From Candidatus Methanoperedens nitratireducens (GTDB lineage Archaea; Halobacteriota; Methanosarcinia; Methanosarcinales; Methanoperedenaceae), in assembly GCF_000685155.1 (NCBI RefSeq), contig NZ_JMIY01000001.1, forward strand, positions 203,742 through 267,741: DNA of 64,000 nt, in the 5' to 3' direction. The position numbers were made by a program, and so were the translations under genes. Numbering within the stretch: position 1 is the stretch's first letter; every line of letters begins with the position of its first letter. The notes below the pieces were generated by a model. The model made no database searches. It saw only the letters and a program-made list of their open reading frames with translations, and was not told where the DNA came from. Of the stretch, positions 1 through 11,204 are shown piece by piece.

Positions 1-464
1 AATACTCCCCTATTCTAATCTAACTCTGGGGTTCTTCTATTTATCGGATAGGCTCTAAATCCAAGGTATCTTTGGCACAAAATATTATTCAATATGATTT
101 GAATGATGATAATGTGTATATACTTGACAAAGATTCTTGGGAAGATGCAAGCAATATACTGATTCTGGAGATAAGTTCCTGTTCTGACAATAAAGTGAGT
201 ATATCATTTGACTTATCAACAATCAAAGACCAATTTAATCCTGATGATTTTGAATTATCTTATAAGCCACTAAATATTTTGATAAATAGTGTTTCAATGA
301 AAAAAACAAGCGGTACTTGCTGTAGAGTCTATCATGTTACTGATTCTAAAAGTTTATTTATTCATCCAAATAATTGGTCTATTACACCACCACCAAATTT
401 ACTTAGTAAATTAGGAGATTTTAAAATATGTGAATATAGATTAGATTGTGAAAAATCTGATCTA

Positions 465-477
465 GTGGCTCACCACA
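465..477 (+). repeat. Left terminal inverted repeat of the IS
   Basis: GTGGCTCACCACA, the reverse complement of the right end. With the TA duplication and one adjacent chance base on each side the match extends to 16 bp. Confidence 0.9.
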
Positions 478-543
478 AGGTTTTTGAAGTATGATCTTAA
501 ATAGGTATGTTTCTTCACAAATCAAAGGAAGAAATATACTAAA

Positions 544-1651
544 ATGCCAAAAAAGATATACACAGTGAATCTGACAGAAGACGAACGAACCTACCTATTA
601 AGCCTATTCAAAGGCGGTAAACATCCAGCCCGAAGATTGAATCGTGCAAGGATTTTGCTTTTAGCTGATAAGGGTAAAACCGATGAAGCTATCGAAGAAG
701 CTCTCTATATTGGTTTTTCCACAGTGGGACGAATCCGCAAAAAATTCGTAGAAGGAGGATTGGAATATGCCCTGAACGAGCTTCCCCGTCCAGGTGGAGA
801 ACGAAAACTGAAAGGAAAACAGGAAGCTTTCCTTATTGCTCTTGCTTGCAGCAATCCACCAGAAGGGAGAAAGACCTGGACAATGCAGCTTCTGGCTGAT
901 AAGTTGGTGGAATTGGGTACGATAGACTCCATCTCCGATGAAACAGTACGCCGGGTACTCAAAAAAAAGATGTTAAGCCGTGGCTTAAGAAACAGTGGTG
1001 CATTCCTTCGGTAAACAGTGAATTTGTATGGCGGATGGAAGACGTTCTGGATCTTTATGCACAGCCCTACGACCCAAAACAACCTGTAGTATGCTTTGAT
1101 GAGAAGCCATATCAGTTGATAGGAGATGTACGTCATCCTCTACCCATGAAACCAGGTCAAGCTCAAAGATATGACTACGAGTACAAACGTAACGGGACAT
1201 GCAATATATTCTTGTTTTTTCAGCCTCTTTCAGGATGGCGTCATGTAGAAGTGACCGAACAACGCACAAAGCTGGATTTTGCCTCGTGCATGAAAGCCTT
1301 GACTGATAAGTATTTCCCAGAAGCTGAAGCTATAAAGGTAGTTCTGGATAATTTGAATACACATAACCCGGCGGCTTTATATGAAGCCTATAAGCCGGAG
1401 GAGGCACGCAGGATACTGAGGAAACTGGATTTTCACTATACTCCTAAGCATGGTAGCTGGCTCAATATGGTGGAGATAGAGATTTCAGTGCTCTCAGAAC
1501 AATGCTTGGATAGACGTATTCCAGACAAGGCAACTGTAAAACGGGAGATTGACGCTTGGGAAAAGAAACTAACGAACAGCATGCTATGGTAAATTGGCGT
1601 TTTACTACAAAAGATGCAAGAGTTAAACTAAAAAGGCTATATCATAATTAG
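544..1651 (+). pseudogene. IS630-family transposase in three frames
   Basis: The N-terminal part (544 to about 968) carries a helix-turn-helix region. A run of eight A (961-968) allows a -1 slip into the next frame, which then reads [11 protein letters not shown] and continues into the DDE domain: Asp in VVCFDEKPY, Asp in [10 protein letters not shown], Glu in WLNMVEIE. This first break is a plausible programmed frameshift site. A second break near 1565-1570 cuts the C-terminus: the annotated frame ends at LTNSMLW, whereas another frame continues as [11 protein letters not shown] and KLKRLYHN to TAG at 1649, which is the usual IS630 tail. The second break has no strong slippery site and looks like a real mutation, so this copy may be inactive without help in trans. 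Confidence 0.8.
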
Positions 1652-1664
1652 TGTGGTGAGCCAC
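1652..1664 (-). repeat. Right terminal inverted repeat of the IS
   Basis: Reverse complement of the left end; it begins immediately after the restored transposase stop codon at 1649-1651. Confidence 0.9.
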
Positions 1665-1818
1665 TAGGTATACAAGCGATAAGTGTAGAGAAATTAAGTA
1701 ACAAACTTAGAGTAGACTTATCGACTAAATTCACTAAAGATTTATCAGTCGACTTATTACAAAATTCGGCTAAACATAATTTAGAAACTATAATGTCACT
1801 ACTAAATAAAAACAATAT

Positions 1819-2175
1819 ATGAATAGTAAATTATTGATTTATAATAAAAGGAAAACTAAATGCGGATTATCTGAATGTTGTCCAATTCAAGACGATGCAT
1901 TGGCTGAAGCAAGAGAGTGGGAACTCAGAGCAAAAAAATACGAGCAAATCCTGAAGATGCATAACCTCTTAAAGGAGGAGCCAAATAAACTAGGTGTATT
2001 TAGAAGAATTCTCTCGATAAATAACATTGATTTATTTTTTATATATGCTTGCTATATAGTAGGATTTGCTTCAATTTTATTTGGTTGGTCTTTAAGTAAT
2101 AACTATTTTATAACTCTCGGTGTCCTCTCATTATTACTTGTAACTATACATACAGGGGGTTCAAAAGATGAGTGA
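1819..2175 (+). CDS. Small predicted membrane protein, unknown
   Basis: This 118-residue protein has an N-terminal Lys/Cys-containing part, a charged helical stretch (about residues 30-60) and two hydrophobic segments near residues 71-91 and 96-111, so a two-pass membrane protein is likely. Its ATG overlaps the stop of the restored upstream gene, and its own end overlaps the next gene by 8 bp, so all three were probably one translationally coupled operon before the IS arrived. Separation from its promoter by the IS may have silenced it. No family recognised. Confidence 0.55.
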   Translation: MNSKLLIYNKRKTKCGLSECCPIQDDALAEAREWELRAKKYEQILKMHNLLKEEPNKLGVFRRILSINNIDLFFIYACYIVGFASILFGWSLSNNYFITLGVLSLLLVTIHTGGSKDE

Positions 2176-2389
2176 ATTCCCCTTAAGCTATATTGGAAAG
2201 TTAAAATCAAAAGAGGCTCCAAAAGTAATTATTGTGGGTTATACTCTTTATATTTGGAAAGGTATAGTAGGGAATACAGCAATTACAGAGATACCATTTA
2301 ATACTTTGGTTCTTTTCTCAGGAGTTACACTTATTGTAACTTTAGCTGGATTGGTATTTATTTACGTACAAAAAAAGAAAATCAAATAA
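2168..2389 (+). CDS. Small predicted membrane protein, unknown
   Basis: A 73-residue protein with a hydrophobic helix near residues 46-67 followed by a basic VQKKKIK tail, consistent with a single-pass protein with a cytoplasmic C-terminus. It overlaps the preceding gene by 8 bp, indicating coupled translation. No recognisable family. The patch from 1 to 2400 is clearly more AT-rich than the chromosomal genes that follow, suggesting acquired DNA. Confidence 0.5.
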   Translation: MSEFPLSYIGKLKSKEAPKVIIVGYTLYIWKGIVGNTAITEIPFNTLVLFSGVTLIVTLAGLVFIYVQKKKIK

Positions 2390-2678
2390 TTTGCTCCTTC
2401 AAAAGTTCTCTATTTACTCATGTCTTGCATATCTCTTGAGACGTAAAATGGTCAAGACAAGATAATCAACCCTCTGTGCGCTCTGTGGTTTATATACTAT
2501 TGTCAGATGCTATGCGGAGGCTATAATTTACCTGTACAGACGTAAAAAATTAGTTAAGATGTATACTCTCTAAAAGGTACGGAACGTCCACTTTTTGTTA
2601 TCTAATAAATTCTTATTTACCCACCCATATAGATTGAGTAACCTTTAATTTACCATACTCATCCTTTTTAATATCGTT

Positions 2679-3191
2679 TTAGGGTCTCCACATTTCTATA
2701 TCTTTGATCCTTTCAAAATCACTATCGTTAGTTGCAATATTTTTTATCATATTCTTACGCATTATGCCAAGATGTGAGGCATCTCTCGGTAAGAGTTGAT
2801 ATCTTTTGGCAAGTCCTGCTATCTCAAGAGGATCGGCTGTTTCAGTTATTATCTGAAGTACATTCTTTGCTCTTAGAGCATCTACAAAATCAATGTGTAT
2901 CTGCGCGACTTCCCATGCTTCATCGAATACATCTTTATCATGGCGCAGTGAAGCAAGGATTTTATAATGTCTGTCAGTATTCAAAATCTCCGCTGCTTTG
3001 AATTTTAGCAGGATATAGGCGGTTTCATCGATTGCAATAGAGGAAGTAACAGCATTCATTTCCCCTTTTTCAACAGCATTAAGGAAAGCTGTGCACTCTT
3101 TTCTATCGATAGCATCTTTACTGTGGTGGCTTACGAAGATAGTAGAATCTATGTATATTCTTTCAGTACCCTTGAATCCTTCAAGATTCAT
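2679..3191 (-). CDS. PIN-domain ribonuclease, VapC-like toxin
   Basis: The 170-residue protein shows the acidic residues expected of PIN nucleases: YIDSTIF near the N-terminus, IDETAY in the middle, LPRDASHL and IATNDSDF towards the end. PIN toxins cleave RNA (often tRNA or rRNA) in a Mg-dependent way. It shares one base with the stop of the small upstream gene, which is positioned as its antitoxin. Its exact VapC subfamily and target cannot be told from sequence alone. Confidence 0.8.
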   Translation of the reverse strand: MNLEGFKGTERIYIDSTIFVSHHSKDAIDRKECTAFLNAVEKGEMNAVTSSIAIDETAYILLKFKAAEILNTDRHYKILASLRHDKDVFDEAWEVAQIHIDFVDALRAKNVLQIITETADPLEIAGLAKRYQLLPRDASHLGIMRKNMIKNIATNDSDFERIKDIEMWRP

Positions 3192-3415
3192 TATACCACT
3201 TTTGATTCTACCATTCTTCCAATTTCTTCATCTATATCGATCTTCCCAATCTTAACTAGCTCCGCTGTTTTATTCGTAAGACCTTCAGGCTCAAGGGTTA
3301 TGTAATATTTACCTCTACGAATTGAAAACTCTGTTCCGGCTGGCAAACCGATGAGCTCATGAGGAATAAAAATGCCTTTGTCTGTGGATTTTATTTTTAA
3401 CATTATTATCGCCAT
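3191..3415 (-). CDS. AbrB/VapB-like antitoxin
   Basis: A 74-residue protein whose N-terminal half (residues 5-45) has a swapped-hairpin AbrB-type pattern (MLKIKSTDKGIFIPHEL, then GTEFSIRRGKYYIT), followed by an acidic, probably disordered tail that would wrap the PIN toxin. It is directly upstream of the PIN gene with a 1-bp overlap. Such antitoxins normally bind their own promoter; the 140-bp gap 3416-3556 holds no operator I can identify with confidence. Confidence 0.65.
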   Translation of the reverse strand: MAIIMLKIKSTDKGIFIPHELIGLPAGTEFSIRRGKYYITLEPEGLTNKTAELVKIGKIDIDEEIGRMVESKVV

Positions 3416-3556
3416 TGTAGTATGGAAAGTACATTAACATAAATATTATCATTGCACGCACAGTATATACGCTCAAATCTCCATAATTATAGGATGTTTT
3501 GGCTGCCTATCGTCTTTTTGGAGTACGAGGGTTTGCTCGCGTTCAGGGATTAAATG

Positions 3557-4195
3557 CTAGATCCTTTTAACCCCTACCCTGCCCCCATTCTCAGCAAGGA
3601 TAAACCCAAGTTCTCTCAGGTAACGTGCAGCATACCCTGTCCCATGAAGCAGAACCTCGGCAAGGTCTGCCGTCTCATCGATATCCGTACTGAGGTTAAA
3701 GGAATCAAAGACCTCATGCTTAAGTTTATTTGTGGATGCGATCTCGCGATGTTTTAAGAAACTTGCGCCGTAATAGTCAACATGGAAAACTGACGGGTCG
3801 CGGATAAACAGGGCATTGGTGCCCCCCATCCTTCCCGGCACGATCACAATATCGGCAGAGGATGAGGCTATGTTTTTGATATTCTTAATCGAGACGAGCG
3901 GAATGTCTGCCATGATAATAAGAACAGGTTCATGTATTGAATGGTATGACATCTTATGGAGGTACTCGTTTAAGGCTTCATTCAGGCCCTTTTCCGTTAA
4001 TACTATATTGGTTCCTCTGATCTCGATGATAGAGCTGGATAATATATCAATTGCCCCGAAGCACCCGGAGCTGATCAATGCCTCTGCCACATCACTGAGC
4101 ATGGCCATAGCAAAGCCCTCGCGCTCTTTTTCAGAGAGCAGCGCTCCCAATCTTGATTTTGCGTTGCACTTCTTAAATGGGATAATCGCTCTCAT
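3557..4195 (-). CDS. cofC: 2-phospho-L-lactate guanylyltransferase
   Basis: CofC activates 2-phospholactate (or a related phospho-acid) with GTP in coenzyme F420 synthesis. The 212-residue length fits the family, and the N-terminus [16 protein letters not shown] is the nucleotide-binding start typical of CofC, followed by a DIPL segment (ADIPLVS) resembling the metal-binding region. It starts inside the last 23 bp of gyrA on the same strand, so the two are co-transcribed. F420 is a hydride carrier of methanogens and relatives, which supports the taxonomic reading. Confidence 0.85.
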   Translation of the reverse strand: MRAIIPFKKCNAKSRLGALLSEKEREGFAMAMLSDVAEALISSGCFGAIDILSSSIIEIRGTNIVLTEKGLNEALNEYLHKMSYHSIHEPVLIIMADIPLVSIKNIKNIASSSADIVIVPGRMGGTNALFIRDPSVFHVDYYGASFLKHREIASTNKLKHEVFDSFNLSTDIDETADLAEVLLHGTGYAARYLRELGFILAENGGRVGVKRI

Positions 4196-6680
4196 CTAGC
4201 TTCCTCTGCTCTCCACCCACATCCCCATTCTCCTCCTTCGCAAGAGTCGCCACGCCCACAACCCTGTCTTTATCATCAACGTTCATTATTTTTACTCCCT
4301 GTGTATTCCTTCCCTGTATGCGGATGCCGCTCACAGGCACGCGGATGATAATCCCTCTGGAGGTGGTTACCATGATCTCATCATCCTCACGAACGGTCTT
4401 TATATCCACCACACTCCCGTTCCTTATATTCACATCTATGGTAATCACACCCTGTCCGCCGCGGTTCATAATACGGTATTCCTCAAATCCTGTGCGTTTC
4501 CCGAAGCCGTGCTCGGTTATTGTAAGAAGGGTCGCATCCTCCTCGACCACGGCCATACTTACAACCTCATCCTCACCGACCAGCTTAACTCCCCTTACGC
4601 CATACGCGCTGCGCCCCATGTCCCTTACATCGTTCTCGTTGAACCTTATTGCTTTACCGTGCTTTGTACCGATCACGATACCCCTGGTGCCATCTGTGAG
4701 CTTCACTGATACCAGTTTATCCCCATCATCCAGTGATATTGCTATTATTCCTGTTTTTCTGGGATTTGAGAATACACTCAGGACTGTCTTCTTGACGACC
4801 CCCTTCTTTGTTACCATAAGGAGATAGTGTTCTTCGTCAAACTTGCTGATCGGGATATATGCGTTAATCTTTTCGCCCTGTTCTATCTGGAGCAGATTGA
4901 TTATCGCTGTTCCGCGCGCCTGTCTTCCTGCAGTGGGTACCTCATACACTTTCAGCCAGTAGACCTTACCTCTGTCGGTGAAGAACAGGATATAGTCATG
5001 GGTATTCGCGATGAATAGATCGCTTACGAAATCCTCATCCTTTGTCTCCATTCCGATGACACCTTTCCCGCCGCGGCGCTGCTGTTTATACGCATCCACA
5101 GGGATACGTTTGATATAACCGCTGTTTGTTACCGTGATAACATCATCTTCTTTTGGAATAAGATCCTCTATCACAAGTTCTCCTGTATTCTCTATGATCT
5201 CGGTTCTCCTCTTATCAGCAAAACGTGTTTTAAGCTCGGCAAGCTCTGTTTTTATAAATGTGAGTATCCTTGTTTCACTTGCCAGAAGTTCCCGAAGCCA
5301 TGCAATGGTTTTTAAAAGCTCATTGTACTCAGCATCGATCTTCTCGCGCTCAAGACCTGTCAATCGCTGAAGCCGCATATCAAGTATAGCTTTTGCCTGC
5401 TCTTCACTCAGGTTGAACTGGGCCACAAGACCGGTGCGCGCCTCATCAGGTGTTTTTGAAGCTTTTATCAATTTTATGACACTATCGATATGGTCAAGGG
5501 CAATCCGCAGCCCCTCAAGTATATGGGCGCGTTTTTGCGCTTTATCAAGCTCAAACTGGCTTCTCCTGATGATGACCTGCTTCCTGTGAGCTATGTAGTG
5601 GATTATTATATCTTTTAATGTAAGAAGTCTGGGCTGCCCATCGACCAGTGCCAGGTTGATCACACCGAAAGTAGCTTCAAGCTGCGTATGGGAATACAAC
5701 TGGTTTAAGATGACCCTGGCCTGCGCCTGCCTTGATATCTCTATAACAATACGTATCCCCTCTTTATCAGATTCGTCTCTAAGATCCGTGATACCGGCGA
5801 TCTTCTTATCCCTGACAAGGCCTGCAATATCCTCTACCAGTTTTGCTTTATTTACCTGGTACGGGAGTTCTGTTATGATTATCTGTTCCTTGCTCTTTAT
5901 CTCCTCGATTACGGCACGGGCACGCATCTTGATTGAGCCGCGGCCTGTGGAATACGCATCGATTATTCCCTGGCGGCCATATATGAAACTTGCTGTCGGG
6001 AAATCCGGGCCTTTTATAATCTTCACAAGTTCATTTATTTCAATATCAGGCCTATCGATAACCATGGTTATGCCGTCGATCACTTCTCCAAGGTTGTGCG
6101 GCGGCATGTTGGTCGCCATTCCCACTGCTATGCCGGTCGAGCCGTTAATGAGCAGGTTCGGAAGTTTGCACGGCAGTACGGTCGGCTCTTTTAAGGAATC
6201 ATCATAGTTGGGAACAAAATCAACTGTTTCTTTATCGATATCGCCAAGGGTTTCATCGGCGATCTTTGCAAGGCGGACTTCAGTATATCGCATAGCTGCG
6301 GCGCTGTCACCGTCTATCGATCCGAAATTTCCCTGTCCATCTATCAAAGGATAGCGAAGCGAGAAATCCTGTACCATCCTGACGAGTGTATCATAAACAG
6401 CTATATCCCCGTGAGGGTGGTACTTACCAAGTGTATCACCAACGATTCTTGCAGATTTCTTGTAAGGCTTATCATGTGTCATCCCCTGCTCGTACATCGA
6501 ATAGAGAATGCGCCTGTGCACAGGCTTTAAGCCGTCCCTCACATCCGGCAGCGCGCGCCCTACTATTACGCTCATGGCATAATCGATATATGAGCGCTTC
6601 ATCTCATCTTCGATATTGATCGGGCTGATTTTTTCTATTACAAGCTTTTTCTGCGGGTTTTTAGGTTCTTGATCTGGCAT
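4173..6680 (-). CDS. gyrA: DNA gyrase subunit A
   Basis: Subunit A breaks and rejoins DNA in the A2B2 gyrase that introduces negative supercoils. The 835-residue protein has the winged-helix/tower breakage-reunion domain with active-site Tyr132 in [11 protein letters not shown], and a C-terminal beta-pinwheel opened by a canonical GyrA box QRRGGKG at residues 534-540, so it should wrap DNA and be a true gyrase rather than topoisomerase IV. In archaea bacterial-type gyrase is found mainly in class II euryarchaea. It lies downstream of gyrB on the same strand, with a nucleotidyltransferase/HEPN pair between them. Confidence 0.95.
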   Translation of the reverse strand: MPDQEPKNPQKKLVIEKISPINIEDEMKRSYIDYAMSVIVGRALPDVRDGLKPVHRRILYSMYEQGMTHDKPYKKSARIVGDTLGKYHPHGDIAVYDTLVRMVQDFSLRYPLIDGQGNFGSIDGDSAAAMRYTEVRLAKIADETLGDIDKETVDFVPNYDDSLKEPTVLPCKLPNLLINGSTGIAVGMATNMPPHNLGEVIDGITMVIDRPDIEINELVKIIKGPDFPTASFIYGRQGIIDAYSTGRGSIKMRARAVIEEIKSKEQIIITELPYQVNKAKLVEDIAGLVRDKKIAGITDLRDESDKEGIRIVIEISRQAQARVILNQLYSHTQLEATFGVINLALVDGQPRLLTLKDIIIHYIAHRKQVIIRRSQFELDKAQKRAHILEGLRIALDHIDSVIKLIKASKTPDEARTGLVAQFNLSEEQAKAILDMRLQRLTGLEREKIDAEYNELLKTIAWLRELLASETRILTFIKTELAELKTRFADKRRTEIIENTGELVIEDLIPKEDDVITVTNSGYIKRIPVDAYKQQRRGGKGVIGMETKDEDFVSDLFIANTHDYILFFTDRGKVYWLKVYEVPTAGRQARGTAIINLLQIEQGEKINAYIPISKFDEEHYLLMVTKKGVVKKTVLSVFSNPRKTGIIAISLDDGDKLVSVKLTDGTRGIVIGTKHGKAIRFNENDVRDMGRSAYGVRGVKLVGEDEVVSMAVVEEDATLLTITEHGFGKRTGFEEYRIMNRGGQGVITIDVNIRNGSVVDIKTVREDDEIMVTTSRGIIIRVPVSGIRIQGRNTQGVKIMNVDDKDRVVGVATLAKEENGDVGGEQRKLDESDYPI

Positions 6681-6716
6681 GGTATCAGCTCAATTTATTA
6701 AATTATTATTTTTAAT

Positions 6717-6950
6717 TTATTCAGAATCAATTTCTTTGCAGGCTGAGATAAACTCTTCCAGGTCATGTATTTTTGGCGTTTCTTTCCCATGAAAAGCAAG
6801 AAATCCCTTGAGATATTTTTCAGCAGCTTGTTGGCTATGAAAACATATCGTATCTGTAGGTGGGTTTTGCATGATAAGTACATGCTCTGCTACTATTAGG
6901 TCGTTATTTCCTTTCTTAAACCAGCTTCTTGCAACATCCCTATTATCCAT
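6717..6950 (-). CDS. Short HEPN-domain protein, apparently truncated
   Basis: From ATG 6950 the product is 77 residues, MDNRDVARSWFKK through FHSQQAAEKYLKGFLAFHG and KIHDLEEF, which is the first part of the HEPN fold (PF05168 type). HEPN proteins of this kind are usually 120-140 residues; here the frame stops at EIDSE just where the later helices would begin, so the region that would hold the R-x4-6-H motif is missing. It overlaps the nucleotidyltransferase gene upstream by 8 bp. A longer start at 7064 is open but would lie fully inside the nucleotidyltransferase gene. Possibly a decaying toxin. Confidence 0.7.
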   Translation of the reverse strand: MDNRDVARSWFKKGNNDLIVAEHVLIMQNPPTDTICFHSQQAAEKYLKGFLAFHGKETPKIHDLEEFISACKEIDSE

Positions 6951-7269
6951 ATATAACCCTGCCTTTTTTAAGAATGGAAGTAATAAACGCGGATGATGCG
7001 TTTTTCCATCTCTCAACTTCCTGTGGTGTATAAACAAGTATATCTTTTGGGATTCTGATATCACGAAGCAATTTTCTTATCTTTATCGCCCTCTTATGCA
7101 CAGGCTCTTCTGTTTGGAGAATAACTAACAAATCCAGATCGCTTTCTTTTGTCGGCATTCCGTAGGCATATGAGCCAAAAAGGATTATCTTCTCAGGATG
7201 GACTCCCTTAACGATGCGGTTTTTAATTTCCTGGATTGTTTCTTCAGTTATCGGCTGCATGTTTCTCAA
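6943..7269 (-). CDS. MntA-like nucleotidyltransferase
   Basis: A 108-residue minimal nucleotidyltransferase with the signature GSYAYG followed by DLDLLV, the helix-strand motif of the Pol-beta superfamily, and a third acidic position near DILVYT. In MntA-HepT systems this protein AMPylates or otherwise neutralises its HEPN partner, which here is the short gene that overlaps it. The pair sits between gyrB and gyrA, 60 bp from gyrB and 37 bp from gyrA, all on one strand. Confidence 0.85.
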   Translation of the reverse strand: MRNMQPITEETIQEIKNRIVKGVHPEKIILFGSYAYGMPTKESDLDLLVILQTEEPVHKRAIKIRKLLRDIRIPKDILVYTPQEVERWKNASSAFITSILKKGRVIYG

Positions 7270-7329
7270 CCTTGATTACCTGATATTGCTTTCAGTTATA
7301 ATTGGCAGATTCATAATGTATCTCTCTAC

Positions 7330-9693
<2,364 letters not shown>

Positions 9694-9715
9694 TTAAACC
9701 AGATGATAGATCTAA

Positions 9716-9731
9716 AACAATTTATATTGTT
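9716..9731 (-). promoter_or_regulatory. Palindrome over the gyrB TATA region
   Basis: AACAAT-N4-ATTGTT, a perfect 6-bp dyad that contains the likely gyrB TATA element, about 50 bp upstream of the start codon. A protein bound here would block TBP, so repression is plausible. GTTCGT directly follows on the plus strand (9729-9734). Confidence 0.4.
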
Positions 9732-9920
9732 CGTTTCGTTTTATGGTTCCTTTGATTTAAAAACGGATTGGGTACCTTCAACCTATCAGATCTTTTTAGT
9801 TTAATTATCCTCAAGGCATATATAACTTATTGCTTCAACGCATCTCGGTTCTAGTTTTTATTAACATTTTTTAATAGATTGCATTTGTACAAAAAAATCA
9901 AGAGCAGCCGCCGGGTTAAG

Positions 9921-9955
9921 AGAAAGAAAATACCGGGCACCCAGAAGGTGCTGGA
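9921..9955 (-). terminator. Probable terminator after the glm operon
   Basis: On the minus strand a GCACC/GGTGC hairpin with a 5-nt loop is followed by a T-rich stretch (TTTTCTTTCT), about 30-65 bp after the last stop of the glm operon. Confidence 0.4.
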
Positions 9956-9986
9956 AATGATTTCTACAGTCATGGATACTGTATCA

Positions 9987-11204
9987 TTACCTGTTCGCAG
10001 GATATGTTCCTTTGATAAACTCACCAGGATCAATAAATGCCCCGCTGGCTATGGTCGTGCCCACATTGATCATGCTGTTTATACCCGTGTGCACATCATC
10101 CCCCATTATTACACCTAATTTCCGCCTTCCAGAATTGAATCTCCTTCCCCCGAGCTCTACCATTACAGTCCTGTTATCATGCCTTAAATTCGCCACCTTG
10201 GTGCCGGCCCCGAAATTGCACTTCTCACCAATAATACTGTCCCCTACATAGCTTAAATGTCCTATGTTGGTCCCGCTCATCACAATGCTGTTCTTCACCT
10301 CCACAGCGTTCCCGATCCTTACATTATCTGCAATGCTTGTACCGGGCCTGATAAAGCAGTTCGGCCCTATATCGCAGTTCTCTCCAATGACCACAGGCCC
10401 GGTGATATAAGCGCCGCTCCTTATTACCGTACCTTTGCCAACTGCCACTTTCCCTTTCAGGGTCACGTAAGGCTCGATCTCGCCCTGTATATCCCAGTCC
10501 TCCCTCTCATTCAAAGCTATCTCATTGGCTGTAAGTAAGTGCCATGGAAACCCTATATCCTGCCATCTCTCAAGGGCTGCACAGCTCAGTTCGTTCCCCC
10601 TATCTATCATGAACTGGATAGAGTCTGTGATCTCGTACTCTCCACGCGGAGAAGGGTTTGTATTATCGATTGCATTAAATATAACAGGCTCAAAGACGTA
10701 GATACCGGCATTTGCAAGGTCGGAGGTTGATTCTTTTGGCTTCTCAACGATTTTCTCGACCTTATTCCCTTTTACATATAATATCCCGTATTCTTCTGGA
10801 ACTGCTACCCTCTTTGCGGCCAGAACCGCATCTCCACCGGCACTGATGATCTTTTTGATATCTGAAGGATCTGCAAGCACATCACCGTTTGTTACCAGGA
10901 ACCTCTCATCTATTGAATCCCTGGCAGTGGCAATGGCGTCGGCAGTTCCCTTCGGATTCTGCTGCTCTATATATTCTATACCAACACCCAGCATTGAGCC
11001 ATCTCCAAAATAATCCGTTATCTTTTCTTTACAATACCCGATAACCACCAGGAAATCCTTTATACCCGCAGCCTTAAGCCTCACTATAATATGCTCAAGG
11101 ATCGGCCTGTTATCTATCGGCAGCATTACCTTGGGCCTGCTCTCTGTGAGAGGTCCCATCCGTGTTCCTTTCCCTGCTGCAAGTATGACGGCCTTCATAT
11201 TCAC
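9987..11204 (-). CDS. glmU: Bifunctional GlmU-like sugar-1-P nucleotidylyltransferase/acetyltransferase
   Basis: This 405-residue protein has an N-terminal nucleotidyltransferase domain with LAAGKGTRMGPLTESRPKVM (phosphate loop and Lys) and TNGDVLAD (metal-binding Asp), then from about residue 250 a hexapeptide-repeat left-handed beta-helix (VVIGENCDIGPN and repeats). It probably acetylates glucosamine-1-P and converts it to UDP-GlcNAc, as in the archaeal MJ1101-type enzymes. Its ATG overlaps the end of glmM by 4 bp, and glmS is one gene upstream, which supports this pathway. Another sugar substrate cannot be excluded. Confidence 0.85.
   Translation of the reverse strand: MNMKAVILAAGKGTRMGPLTESRPKVMLPIDNRPILEHIIVRLKAAGIKDFLVVIGYCKEKITDYFGDGSMLGVGIEYIEQQNPKGTADAIATARDSIDERFLVTNGDVLADPSDIKKIISAGGDAVLAAKRVAVPEEYGILYVKGNKVEKIVEKPKESTSDLANAGIYVFEPVIFNAIDNTNPSPRGEYEITDSIQFMIDRGNELSCAALERWQDIGFPWHLLTANEIALNEREDWDIQGEIEPYVTLKGKVAVGKGTVIRSGAYITGPVVIGENCDIGPNCFIRPGTSIADNVRIGNAVEVKNSIVMSGTNIGHLSYVGDSIIGEKCNFGAGTKVANLRHDNRTVMVELGGRRFNSGRRKLGVIMGDDVHTGINSMINVGTTIASGAFIDPGEFIKGTYPANR

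Larger units (their letters stand above)
465..1664 (+). mobile_element. IS630-family insertion sequence, 1200 bp
   Basis: The element is bounded by terminal inverted repeats starting GTGGCTCACCACA, which match perfectly over 13 bp, and is flanked on both sides by the dinucleotide TA (463-464 and 1665-1666). Insertion at TA with TA duplication is characteristic of the IS630/Tc1 superfamily. The interior carries one transposase in broken frames. The intact ends and clean duplication suggest a fairly recent insertion. Confidence 0.9.
72..1822 (+). pseudogene. Unknown gene split by an IS630-type insertion
   Basis: The gene is in two pieces, 72-464 and 1667-1822. Deleting the insertion together with one TA copy joins codon CTA (462-464) to GGT (1667) and gives an uninterrupted frame of about 182 residues ending at TGA 1820-1822. 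That stop overlaps the ATG of the next gene (ATGA), as expected for an intact ancestral operon. The start is taken as TTG at 72 with AAGG a few bases upstream; an in-frame TAA at 21-23 limits any upstream extension. The protein is acidic and Asn/Ser-rich with no motif I recognise. As it stands, the N-terminal piece reads through the IS end and stops at 492-494. Function unknown. Confidence 0.75.

Noticed and set aside
9879-10118. Plus-strand frame (LYKKIKSSRRVKRKK...) upstream of and into the glmU-like gene
   Set aside because: A TTG start and a basic N-terminus, but most of the frame is antisense to a well supported gene and no ribosome site is seen.
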